A stretch of 64,000 nucleotides of DNA from Amanita rubescens. Its lineage: Eukaryota; Basidiomycota; Agaricomycetes; Agaricales; Amanitaceae. This document shows, piece after piece, positions 36,634 through 47,879 of this stretch. The translations under genes and the position numbers were made by a program. The first letter of the stretch is position 1; each line of letters starts with the position of its first letter. The notes beneath the pieces were generated by a model that was not told the DNA's origin, searched no databases, and saw nothing but the letters and a program-made list of their open reading frames with translations. The DNA is taken from positions 1 to 64,000 of the forward strand of contig WION01000258.1 of assembly GCA_015039365.1 (NCBI GenBank), given 5' to 3'.

Positions 36634-38362
36634 ATGGGCGCTCTCAACTGGGTCGTTCTTTTCTTCACCCACCCTTTGGAGTTCAGAAGCTTACTCCAGT
36701 TTTACATATACCATGAACAAAAGCGCGATATCAAAGCTATCAAAGAGCACCCAACGTCAGGTTGGGATAGAGCTTCTATGCAGAGGTGTTGGTCATTTCT
36801 CGATAAAACTAGCCGAAGTTTCGCTGCTGTGATCAAGGAACTCGAGGGTGACCTTGCACGAACAGTGAGTTGCGCATATATTTTGGTTTATTGGAATATA
36901 TGCTTATATATGCTAGATATGTTTATTTTATCTCGTCCTTCGAGGACTAGATACTATAGAAGATGATATGACGATACCTGATGACATCAAACAACCTATT
37001 CTTCGTTCATTTCACAAACATACCGTGACACCTGGTTGGACCTTTAGCGGTTGCGGGCCAAACGAGAAGGACAGACAACTTCTCGTCGAATATGACATCG
37101 TCGTAGAAGAGCTGAATCGTCTTACACCAGAGTACGCGTTAATTTCATTTCATTCTTGACTAGCAGCCTGACCGGGCAACGCGTAGCTACAAAGCCGTCA
37201 TAGTAGGACATATGCCATAAAATGGAAATCGGGATGGCTGACTACGCGCACAAAGCAGCTACAACAGGTTCCATATACCTTGACACCAGTCTCAGAATAC
37301 GATCTGTACTGCCATTATGTCGCGGGCCTCGTTGGCGAAGGTCTTTCACGTTTATTCTCCGTCTCAAAAAAAGAAGCGTCATGGTTAGGCGACCAGCTAG
37401 AGTTGTCCTGACTCCATGGGTCTCCTTCTCCAGAAAACCAACATCATCCGTGACTACCGAGAAGATGTTGAACAGAAGAGACATTTCTGGCCTCGCGAGA
37501 TTTGGGGAAAACATGGATTCAAAGAAATGAGCGAAATGTGCGCATGGGAGGGTAAAGAGGGCCCGGAAGCGGAGGATATCAAGCGGAGAGCGACGTGGGT
37601 GCAGAGCGGAATGATTCTAGACGCGCTCAGACACTCAACGGACGCGTTGGATTATCTCCGGGTATTGAAAAACCAAAGCGTGTTCAACTTTTGTTCAATT
37701 CCTGCCGTCATGGCGTTGGCAACTCTCGCTTTGTGTTACAACAACTCAGATATGTTTTTACGGAATATCAAGATTAGAAAAGCGGAAGCTGCTCAGGTTG
37801 GTATCGGATTTTTTTGAATCGTTTGTGGTTTGACGTCTGACGAATACCGAATGAATAGCTTATCATGCGCTCTACGAATCCTCGAGAAGTTGGACTGATT
37901 TTCCGCTCCTACGTTCGGAAGATACACGCGAAATGTAACCCAAAAGATCCCTACTTTATACGAATCTCCATCGCTTGCGGCAAGGCAAGTTAGATTCATT
38001 TACCCCAACTCGAACCACATTCTTATTCTTATTATTATTTTGGCATGCAGATCGAACAATGGAATGAACATCATTATCCATCTTTCGTCCTTGTCGTTCC
38101 CGACAAGTCTGGTTCAAAGCCAATGTTGAACACTTCCGATGCGCGCGTGCGTATTTTGGAGTTGGAAAATCACCTAGAGGCGGAGCTGTCCAAAAAGAAA
38201 CGGATAGAGGACATTCGCGCTGGTATCACTACCAATGGCGTGCCAAACAGCTCGAATGGAGGCGGAGGAGAGATCGAGGCACTCTTGTTTGTTGCTGGTG
38301 CTATGGTTTTGATTTTGGGTGCGACGGGGGCGGTTGTGTGGTTGGTGTTGAGGTTTTTCTAG
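36634..38362 (+). CDS. ERG9: Squalene synthase (farnesyl-diphosphate farnesyltransferase), full-length copy with frame breaks
   Basis: Condenses two farnesyl diphosphates to squalene on the ER membrane, the first sterol-specific step. Exons 36634-36864, 36917-37131, 37187-37796, 37859-37984 and 38051-38362 give about 496 residues if three extra bases are discounted. Seen: MGALNWVVLFFTHPLEF, the first aspartate motif DTIEDD (about residue 89), DLYCHYVAGLVGEGL, the second aspartate motif NIIRDYREDV, and a C-terminal membrane anchor (LFVAGAMVLILGATGAVVW). Exon 3 appears to carry three one-base insertions (about 37,206, 37,288 and 37,409). Together they restore the frame but scramble 68 codons including YCHYVAG. 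At the third site the partial copy at 44,192 lacks the extra base. The intron at 37,985-38,050 has a GC donor (AAG|GCAAGT). Confidence 0.88.
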
Positions 38363-38773
38363 CCGTTATCTATCGACTATTTTCTGCTTTGTTTTTGGCA
38401 CACTAATTTTATATCTATATGGAGTTACGTATTCTACTATCATCTGGATGCACAAACTCTGACTGCACAACACTCACGCCCGAATGTATCGTTCCCCGAG
38501 TCGTACCCGCTACTGCTGTGGTGCCGAAATAAGGTAACAGTGGGACCCGTGAGCTGGGTGCTGGACCAAGAACACGAGAGAGCAGGGAATTGATGGGGCT
38601 ATCACTCAGAGAATGGCCAAAGGTGGGTGCCGGGCGCTGGGGATGTGAGCGCGAAAGAGCAGATGGGGATGGCAGGTAACTGCCGTCCTGTTCCAGTTCA
38701 GTTGTGTTCTCACGTCTGTTGTCGGATAGCCAGTGCAACCCACTTGTCCTGGACTATGCCTCATATTCAAAGA

Positions 38774-39600
38774 GCCGCCTAACGATGACTCTGAGTGCGC
38801 GAATTGCGATTTCGGCACTAGTAGCGCTTGACAAAGTTATCGCAACAGCTCATGCGCAGTCTTTTAATGAAACAGGGGAGTTGAAGGAGAAGGGCGCAAA
38901 CGTGCACGAGCTAGGTGTTACGGCGCTGCTAGAGGAGTTGAAGACAATGATGAAGCCGGCAGTGGACATAGATTGTGTTGTTTAACAACGCTGGTGAGTA
39001 AGCTAAGATGCTCAGGTCGAAGTCTGACGTATTTTCAGGTTGTCGGTGCGATTGAGATTTCACGTTCGCGTTCAGCGTATCTGCGAACGGAACAGTGTCG
39101 GTGTTGTTCCCAGATTCAACTACAAGCGCGAATACCCGGGCGTCGGGCTTCATTGCGCGATAAAATGGACTTTACGAGGTATTTACATGGTTGCTTATTA
39201 TTTCTGAGTTAATTTCAGGTCACTGTTGGGTGTTTAGCTGATCATCTGTTTCGACCTCTGGGCTTTCCCCACATCATTCGTAACGCTGTGTCATCAATAC
39301 CAGCCACGTATACACACATTACTTGGAGAAGGCTAATGAAACGTTAAAATAAAAGGTGATTATTCTGATTCGTCAAGCAATGTCGTGTCCTTTTTCCTAT
39401 TCGATGTTATAAATAGCGTCAACCAGCCTGGCAATGCATTGAGCTTGCCATCTTATCCGATGACATCATCGGTTGCGAATGCGTCCCTAAGGGGTAAAGC
39501 CTAAAGGACGTCCAATTGTGATAGAGCCCGAAGATGCGTGGTCTAAGGTGTGTGAATACATGCTGGGAAGGTTAAGTGAGTGGAAGGGAGTTGCCATTAG
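38774..39600 (+). pseudogene. Short-chain dehydrogenase relic (tandem unit 1)
   Basis: ATG at 38,774 opens a frame that lacks the TGxxxGxG cofactor motif but retains KVIATAHAQSF, GELKEKGANVHEL and, after a frame change, FNNAG. Further pieces of the 53,648 gene follow: the exon with ATAAAATGGACTTTACGAG near 39,157 and the C-terminal segment ending LSEWKGVAI near 39,600. Cofactor binding and catalytic exons are broken. Confidence 0.65.
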
Positions 39601-39849
39601 GCACATTAATATTACAACCATTTATTTAGTATGTTCCCATTCAGCTGTGCCAGCGTTTTCGGTTCCCTGCGGAAAGATTTGATTGGTTCGAACTTGAGAG
39701 CACCAGTCACACGTTGGACTTCGAAGTTCCCACAGTCTCAGCGGGCCATCGACAGTTCGAACTCTCAGCTTGCTCAAGGCCCACCCTTCACCGGTTTGTC
39801 GATTAGTTGATTTCACATAGTTACTACCAGATATGCGTTCTGAATGCTA

Positions 39850-39985
39850 TTCAACTACGCAGCCAATCGAAGGAAGATAGCGGCACTTGCAGCACTACCG
39901 ATCTCGCAATGCGGTCCCCACGTGGCACAACGGCAGAGGCAGCTGGGAGAGAGCGAAGAGGATAATGCGAGAGAAGTGGCTGACT
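39850..39985 (-). pseudogene. Hydrophobin relic without start codon (tandem unit 1)
   Basis: On the minus strand CACTTCTCTCGCATTA and AGCTGCCTCTGCCGTTGTG match the signal-peptide region of the relic at 9451, but the ATG is replaced by AGCC. The cysteine exon has lost its CC pair, and the frame ends near the shared SSFDWL segment. Confidence 0.5.
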
Positions 39986-41819
39986 CTGAGTGTTCACTGA
40001 AGAGCTAACTGGGCCAACAGATCTTGGTGGAAAACAATGTCGAACGCACCAACTTTTATATATAGATTTTTCTCTCTCAATTTCTATCTTTTATCTCCGC
40101 CGTCTTTCTCTTTCGATCTTACCATGTGCTCATTATAACCACACGCGAATGGATTCCGTCGCTCCTTATTTCTTGTTTGGAAGACAGGGGACGGCCTGCG
40201 ACATGCTTGAGCGATCTTGACTGCCCCTTTTTCTTTTTTTTGCGAACATAGTAGTAATAGTATTAGTATAGTTATCCCGGAATCAATAAGCGGACGGAGG
40301 CTTATGTTCGAATATCTTGTAGGAGCTATATCTACGAATAGCACCGCCAATCCTGGGCATCTATTTCGAACCCGAAGGATCTCACATGCCATTCGTTCCT
40401 AATGTAGTATCCGCACACCATACTACTTAGGCCGAAGCCTCATTTCCTTCCGTCGTCCATCTTATAATATCCTTCTCCCTACTCGATGATATTGATAGCA
40501 TTCGGTAGTAGTCGAATTGACGATCCCGTCCCAAATGCGTTTAACGACGTCGACCTCGGGTATTTGTCATTCCGCCGCTAGAAAATCACGAGCGGAGTGA
40601 AGTATCGTTAAACGGTAATAATGATTATAATGTATATGTGTCCCCCAGCTGCGCTTTTCAGCTTCTTGCGCGTTCAAAGTTCACGCCCGACGAGATCATG
40701 ATTGGTCGAATTGAGGTTAGCACTTATTCCCACGGTTTCAGACTGTCGATCGCCACGGGGTGACTTGGCTGCGGCACTCTAGATTCCGAGGCCGACTATA
40801 AGGAGGAATCGGTTTTTTTAAGCTCATGTTTTTTGTAACACTTTAAGTTGCCGATGATGGCCGAGGCCCTCTGAAAAAAACAAACTAATCACCATGTTTT
40901 TTTGCCAATGTTACTTGCATCTGGTTCTCACAAATATTATACATATAGGTCTACAGATTTAATAATAAATTATAACTGGTCGTATTTAGAGATTCATAAG
41001 TTTTGGGCAACTCTTTTCCATTTCATTGTTGAATTGTTTTCGCTTCGAACTGTAGCGGCAAATACCGACGCGCGGTATGGCAAGCAGGACCAAATAGTGC
41101 ATGGCCGCCACGGCCCACAAGTTTTATATACTACGTTTAATACTCTATTTCCTCGTCACGGTATATAGTACGCGTCGCTTCTTGCTGGGTAATCTCTTTT
41201 TGTTTGTATTTGCTCCAAATGTATCGTATGAACGTATGGTAGCCGCTTAGGTGTGACTAATCTCTGTTTGTATTTGCTCCAAACGTATGGCCTCGGATAT
41301 GCCACGCAAAGCGGTGGCCCACAGCACCAAGTTGTTCAAGGCTCGTCAGTGTGTAAATCAGCTAATCACAAACAGTTACAATTGGACTCCCTGCCACATA
41401 AATGCACCGAAGCGCTCTGCATCGTCACAGCTCATCCGATCTGAAGAAGATGCTGAGATAGCGAGCATCGCATTTGCCTTACACTGCGAGTCGATTTTTA
41501 CAACCGTAGTCCGTGTTTCGCCTAAATCAGTCAAGAGCCACTTAGTTGTTACGCTCACGTTTAGATTTAGCCGTTGCATCGGTTCATGAAATGACCAGCG
41601 GGGACGAGGGAAATTTTACCTCTTCGGAGCCGGTCGCTTATATCAACACTTTCATGCGCATACAGAGGTTAGTCCTCCATTGCGATGCCATTGTGACGCG
41701 AAAATTTCATATTCCATACACATATTTCTGACAAAACGAGATAGTACAAAGTTTACAATGACACGGGAATCTCAGTGCGCAGCAGAAATTCTTTCCAAGA
41801 CAACGTGGATGTTGTCAGC
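39986..41819. other. Spacer between hydrophobin relic and hydrophobin
   Basis: No gene is seen. Most of it is shared with 46,720-47,879 and, inverted, with 8,365-9,450. A stretch at about 40,800-41,330 is present only in this unit (AT-rich, with a local repeat TTTGTATTTGCTCCAAA near 41,207 and 41,267). This is a small insertion without visible transposon ends. Confidence 0.4.
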
Positions 41820-42378
41820 TCAGAGAATGATAGGGGAGCAATTAATGCCGATAAGTTGTTGCTGCGAATGATCAGTCCATAGTTGGGAAAGAAAAAGGTC
41901 CAGAACTTACCGTATTGACGTTCTGGCAGCAAACATTCTGCTGGTAGCTAAAAAGAAGATGATCCGTCAGTCTTGCTATGACTTGATTTATTCAAATTAC
42001 TTACCAGCCTCCACCAAGTACACTGACACAGCCAACTGCCATTACATTGTCAGGTTCAGGTTCAAAAAGTCGTATTTGATATACTTACCACCAACAAGTG
42101 CAGTAATGTCTCCAACGTTAACTCCAATCAGCGCAAGAATGATCGCGAGCGTCGGAGTGATCTGAGTGGCCTGTGATTGCTTTCAGCTTTTTACTTATTG
42201 CAAACGCGAAAAGAACACAGACAGTGAATGTTTGGTTGCAGCACTCGTTGGAGCCGGTGGAGCACGACTGTCCGCCGCCGCCGCCGCCACCGCCGTGACC
42301 ATTGCCATTGCGTGGCATGATGGCAGAGGCAGCTGCAAGAGCGGGGAGAGCGAAGAGAGCAATGTGAGAGAAGCGCAT
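41820..42378 (-). CDS. Class I hydrophobin, Gly-rich conventional type, intact
   Basis: Exons on the minus strand are 42223-42378, 42089-42170, 42005-42035, 41911-41947 and 41820-41861. All introns are GT-AG, about 50 bases, and the joined frame is open for 115 residues. Signal peptide MRFSHIALFALPALAAASA, a Gly-rich linker, then all eight cysteines: SCSTGSNECC, GCVSVLGGGC, NVCC and NCSPIIL. The central helix ITPTLAIILALIGVNVGDITALVG is typical of class I hydrophobins, amphipathic wall proteins coating aerial structures. Neighbours are duplicated flanks and relics. Its exons differ far more from those of the sister genes (7855 and 48,391) than its introns do. Confidence 0.93.
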
Positions 42379-43972
42379 GACTGTGAGTGTTTACTGAAGA
42401 GCTGGTAGAACTGAAGAGCTAGCAGATGTTGCTGGAGAAACGGCGTCGAACGAACGAGCTTTTATAGCTTTTTCGCTTTCCGTTTTTGTTCCTTGTCGTT
42501 TGTTTTGGTTTTCTCCACTTACCCATGAGCTTTGCAGGCACATAACACGCGTATAGATGCCGTTATACTTTCATTTCTTATCTTGAATATGACAAGGGAT
42601 TGCTTGGCTTGGGTGAATTTGCTGTAACAGTTACGGCACGTACGTTCCTTACCCTGTGGCTGATTAGGGTAAGTTGATATTTTTCTATAAGTCGAATGCG
42701 GCATACTATGATGTATGGGGGAGACTGGGCGTCTCCCACACTGAGGCTAATTGCATCAAGATCACGTGTGAGGCGGCTCGGTGCTGTCCGACTCAATGTA
42801 TATTCCAAATATCATCGTAGCCGTGGTATGTCCTACGTCAATCATGACGTCTCTTTGTTCAACAGTCGGGGAAAGAACGGCGAATGAATTCAATTTTGCA
42901 TCTAAATTGGGATTGCGGGATTGCGCTTAGGTTTGACCCCATGCTCCGATCGGCGACGGGACGCCGTTGATTGTCGTCCGTTACAGGCACCATCTTTACC
43001 GACTTCTCAGAGATTGTCGGTTAGGAATACCTGGCTTTTGGCGAGTCGAAGGAAGGAAATTTGAATGGAGCAAGGTTACTTATACGTTTCGCGAGACCCA
43101 ATATTCCTTCTTTCGTGGTCCGTTATTCCAAGTTCTCCACGAGTAGACGCGTCAGGATTGATTTGATCCCTTGTAACAGTCATTAAAGTCAGTATTTTGT
43201 AACGTCATTGACATGAGTGATGATAAGGGAGTGCCACAGCTTATGAAAAGATTAGGGAATCTCCCGGGGCACGCCGAATGGTACAGGTTTGATGGAAAGT
43301 CTCTATGTCACGTTGTATCCCCATTACCGATGACTTCCAAGGTTCCACATTTGTCGCAACATGTAGAATTAGATTTTCCATCTTAATTGAGGTCCATAAT
43401 GTTCCCGATATATAGAGTGTATGGAATTCTATAGTTACGCTGTGATGAAATGGATTGAAGGAGAAAGAAGTTATTACACACATGAAAATCGTTCCGATTC
43501 GCTCGCTCTGTCGTTTCAAGGCTTGGCGAATATAGACGCAGAGAAGTTATTTCCCAGCGTCGTCACAACGCCCATGACAGAAAGTTCCCCGACACGAAAC
43601 ATCCTTCCTCGTTCACATTTTTCACATTTGTCAAATTCCATAGGTGAATGGTGAAGTTTGATGGCAGGTGACATGTTTTCGCTCCAAGCCTCGCCACTCA
43701 GAAACACATAAAAAATTCACAAGTGTTCCACCTCGTTCGAACCACGTTGTACCCGCAGATGATTCTTTTAGGGCGATCCACGCTCTTGTGTGAAGAATTC
43801 CTCCTCCAGCCAGTCTTCTAATTGATCGGTAATGGGCGTTGACGGGACTAAATATAGACAACGTGTAATTGGATCCCACATCCCCGTGCGGAACGAGGGA
43901 GTGATGATACTGCCACTGTACGACAGTGTACCACATTCCGTTCGGAGCGGATGATTGCTCGGATCGCAAAGC
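42379..43972. other. Hydrophobin 5' flank and duplicated spacer
   Basis: No gene is seen. Shared with 48,392-49,880 and, inverted, with 6,480-7,854. It includes the hydrophobin promoter region. Confidence 0.45.
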
Positions 43973-45143
43973 GGACTAGATACTATAGAAGATGATATAA
44001 CGATACCTGATGACATCAAACAACCTATTCTTCGTTCATTCCACAAACATACCGTGACACCTGGTTGGACCTTTAACGGTTATACGATCTGTACTGCCAT
44101 TATGTCGCGGGCCTCGTTGGCGAAGGTCTTTCACGTTTATTCTCCGTCTCAAAAAAAGAAGCGTCATGGTTAGGCGACCAGCTAGAGTTGTCCAACTCCA
44201 TGGGTCTCCTTCTCCAGAAAACCAACATCATCCGTGACTACCGAGAAGATGTTGAACAGAAGAGACATTTCTGGCCTCGCGAGATTTGGGGAAAACATGG
44301 ATTCAAAGAAATGAGCGAAATGTGCGCATGGGAGGGTAAAGAGGGCCCGGAAGCGGAGGATATCAAGCGGAGAGCGACGTGGGTGCAGAGCGGAATGATT
44401 CTAGACGCGCTCAGACACGCAACGGACGTGTTGGATTATCTCCGGGTATTGAAAAACCAAAGCGTGTTCAACTTTTGTTCAATTCCTGCCGTCATGGCTT
44501 TGGCAACTCTCGCTTTGTGTTACAACAACTCGGACATGTTTTTACGGAATATCAAGATTAGAAAAGCGGAAGCTGCTCAGGTTGGTATCGGATTTTTTTT
44601 GAATCGTTTGTGGTTTGACGTCTGACGGATACCGAATGAATAGCTTATCATGCGCTCTACGAATCCTCGAGAAGTTGGACTGATTTTCCGCTCCTACGTT
44701 CGGAAGATACACGCGAAATGTAACCCAAAGATCCCTACTTTATACGGATTTCCATCGCTTGCGGCAAGGCAAGTTAGATTCATTTACCCCAACTCGAGCC
44801 ATATTCTTATTATTATTATTTTGGCATGCAGATCGAACAATGGAACGAACATCATTATCCTTCTTTCGTCCTTGTCGTTCCCGACAAGTCTGGTTCAAAG
44901 CCAATGTTGAACACTTCCGATGCGCGCGTGCGTATTTTGGAGTTGGAAAATCACCTAGAGGCGGAGCTGTCCAAAAAGAAACGGATAGAGGACATTCGCG
45001 CTGGTATCACTACCAATGGCGTGCCAAACAGCTCGAATGGAGGCGGAGGAGAGATGGAGGCCTTCTTGTTTGTTGCCGGTGCTATGGTTTTGATTTTGGG
45101 TGCGACGGGGGCGGTTGTGTGGTTGGTATTGAGGTTTTTCTAG
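43973..45143 (+). pseudogene. Truncated squalene synthase copy
   Basis: The copy starts within exon 2 (DTIEDDITIPDDIKQPIL) and so lacks the first 85 or so residues. After WTFNG, about 230 bases, including the exon 2/3 intron, are deleted relative to the 36,634 copy, and the frame shifts. From 44,192 on, the second aspartate motif (NIIRDYREDV), the GC-AG intron and the C-terminal anchor are present. A missing A near 44,728 (CCAAAG against CCAAAAG) adds another shift. It cannot encode an active enzyme. Confidence 0.88.
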
Positions 45144-45591
45144 CCGTATCTATTGACTATTTTCTGCTTTGTTTTTGGCACACTAATTTTATATCTATAT
45201 GGAGTTACGTATTCTACTATCATCTGAGTGCACAATACTCACGGCCGCTCCGCGTGTCGGAATGTATCGTTCCCCGAGTCGTACCCGCTACTGCTGTGTT
45301 GCCGAAATAAGGTAGCAGTGGGGCTGGGAGGGTGCTGGACTAAGAGCACGAGAAAGCAAGGAATTGATGGGGCTATCACAGAGAGAATGGCCAAAGGTGG
45401 GTGCAGGGCGCTGGGGATGTGAGCGCGAAAGAGCAGATGGGGAAGGTAGGAAAACCGTCCGAGACTTGGGTAACTACCGTCCTGTTCCAATTTAATGCGT
45501 TCTCACGTCTGTTGTCGGATGGCTAGTGCAACCCACTTGGCCTGGACTATGCCTCATATTCAAAGAGCCGCCTAACTCTCATAAGTAAATG

Positions 45592-46375
45592 ATGACTCTG
45601 AGAGCGCGAATTGCGGCACTAGTAGCGCTTGAACAAGCTGACAAAGTTATCGCCACAGCTCATGCGCAGTCTTGAAACCGGGGAGTAGAAGGAGAAGGAC
45701 GCAAACGTGCACGAGCTAGATGTTACGGCGCTGCTAGCGGACATAGTAAATGGGAGGTGGATTGTGTTGTTTAACAACGCTGGTGAGTAAGCTAAGATGC
45801 TCAGGCCGAAGTCTGACGTATTTCCAGGTTGTCGGTGGGATTGAGATTTCACGTTCGCGTTCAACGTGTCGGTGCTGTTCCCAGATTCAACTACAATCGT
45901 GAATACCCGGGCTTCATTCCGCGACAAAATGGATTTTACGAGGTATTTAGTTGCTTACTGTTTCTTAATTTCAGGTCGCTGTTGGGCCCCCTATGCAGAG
46001 AGTTCACCTAACGATCTGGGGGAAAACATCTGTTTCGACCTCTGAGCTTTCCCTACATTATTCGTAACGCTGTGTCATCAATACGAGCCACGTATACACA
46101 CATTACTTGGAGACCACTGCTGTGATTATTCTGATTCGTCAAGCAATGTCGTGTCCTTTGTCTTATTCGCTGTTATAAATAGTGTCGACCAGCCTGGCAA
46201 TGCATCGAGTTTGCCATCTTGTCCGATGACATCGTCGGTTGCGAGTGCGTCCCCACGGGGTAACGCCTAACTTAGGACGTCCAATTGTGATAGAACCCGA
46301 AGATGCGTGTTCTAAGGTGTGTGAATACATGCTGGGAAAGTTAAGTGAGTGGAAGGGAGTTGCCATTATGTTCCC
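45592..46375 (+). pseudogene. Short-chain dehydrogenase relic (tandem unit 2)
   Basis: Very close to the relic at 38,774 but with further deletions. KVIATAHAQS is followed by a stop, and the segment between TALL and the FNNAG piece is shortened. The exon with GCGACAAAATGGATTTTACGAG (about 45,920) and the C-terminal segment remain. No open frame spans the domain. Confidence 0.65.
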
Positions 46376-46564
46376 ATTCAGCTGCGCCAGCGTTTTCGGT
46401 TCCCTGCGGAAAGATTTGATTGGTTCGAACTTAGACTTCGAAGTTCCCAGACTCAGCGGGCCATCGACAGTTCGAACTCTCAGCTTGCTCAAGGCCCACC
46501 CTTCACCAGTTTGTCGATCAATTGATTTCGCATAGTTACTACCAAATATGCGTTCTGAATGCTA

Positions 46565-46715
46565 TTCAACTACGCAGCCAATCGAAGGAAGATAGTGGCA
46601 CTTGCAGCACTACCGATCTCGCAATGCAGTCCCCACGTGGCACAACGGCAGAGGCAGCTGGGAGAGAGCGAAGAGGATAATGCGAGAGAAGTGGCTGACT
46701 CTGAGTGTTCACTGA
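46565..46715 (-). pseudogene. Hydrophobin relic without start codon (tandem unit 2)
   Basis: Minus strand: the signal-peptide region (CTGCCTCTGCCGTTGTGCC) is recognisable, the start codon is replaced as in the relic at 39,850-39,985, and the frame ends near SSFDWL. The shared loss of the ATG shows it was lost before the tandem duplication. Confidence 0.5.
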
Positions 46716-47879
46716 AGAGCTAACTGGACCAACAGATCTTGGTGGAAAACAATGTCGAACGCACCAACTTTTATATATAGATTTTTTCTCCCTCAAATTT
46801 CTATCTCTTATCTCCGCCGACTTTCTCTTTCGATCTTACCATGTGCTCATTATAACCACACGCGAATGGATTCCGTCGCTCCTTATTTCTTGTTTGGAAG
46901 ACAGGGGACGGCCTGCGACATGCTTGAGCGATGTTGACTGCGCGTTTTCTTTCTGCGAACATAGTAGTGATAGTATAGTTTTCCCGGAATCAATAAGCGG
47001 ACGGAGGCTTATGCTCGAATACCTTGTAGGAGCTATACCTACGAATAGCACCGCCGATCCTGGGCATCTATTTCGAACCCGAAGGATCTCACATGCCATT
47101 CGTTCCTAATGTAGTATCCGCACACCATACTACTTAGGCTGAAGCCTCATTTCCTTCCGTCGTCCATCTTATAATATCCTTCTCCCTACTCGATGATATT
47201 GATAGCATTCGGTAGTAGTCGAATTGACGATCCCGTCCCAAATGCGTTTAACGACGTCGGCCTCGGGTATTTGTCATTCCGCCGCTAGAAAATCACGAGC
47301 GGGGTGAAGTATCGTTAAACGGTGACTAATAATGATTATAATGCATATGTGTCCCGCAGCTGCTTCTTGCGCGTTCACGCCCGATGGGGTTAACATAGCG
47401 CTTGTTCCCACGGTCGACTGTACGTACTACGGTCGCGTACTAACTTGGCTGCGGCACTCTAGATTGTTCAAGGCTCTCCAGTGTGTAAACCAGCTAATCG
47501 TAAACAGTTACAATTGGATTCCTTCCACGTAGATGCACCGGAGCGCTTTGCATGCCGGTCCACAGCTCATCCGATCGGAAGAAGATAGTTGCCACAGTAT
47601 AATGCGAGTCGATTTTTATATTGATGGTCCGCGTTTATTTAATCTAAATCATTCACGTTTAGATTTAGCTGTTGCGTCTGTGCATGAAATGGATGGCGAC
47701 CCCTTCGGAGCCGGTTGCTTATATTTCATTCACATACAGAGGTCAGTCCTCCATTACGATACAAAAAATTCATATTTCATACTCGTTTCTGACAAACAAA
47801 GCAGTACAAAGTTTACAATGACACGGGAACCTCAGTGCGCAGCAGATATTCTTTCCAAGACAACGTGGACGTTGTCAAC

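Larger units (their letters stand above)
36944..43972. repeat. Tandem segmental duplication, unit 1
   Basis: From GGA at 36,944 inside squalene synthase exon 2 to about 43,972, the unit holds most of the squalene synthase gene, an SDR relic, a hydrophobin relic, an intact hydrophobin and the hydrophobin 5' flank. Unit 2 repeats the same order from 43,973 to about 49,881. At the junction the sequence passes from the hydrophobin flank straight into squalene synthase exon 2. Confidence 0.85.

Noticed and set aside
37187..37796. Programmed frameshifting in squalene synthase
   Set aside because: Three separate +1 events in one exon with no slippery site or conserved structure are better explained by errors or decay.
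40084..47109. Frames of 75-130 codons repeated at 40.0-40.4 kb and 46.7-47.1 kb
   Set aside because: They recur only because the DNA is duplicated. The frames change length between copies through indels, which indicates no coding constraint.
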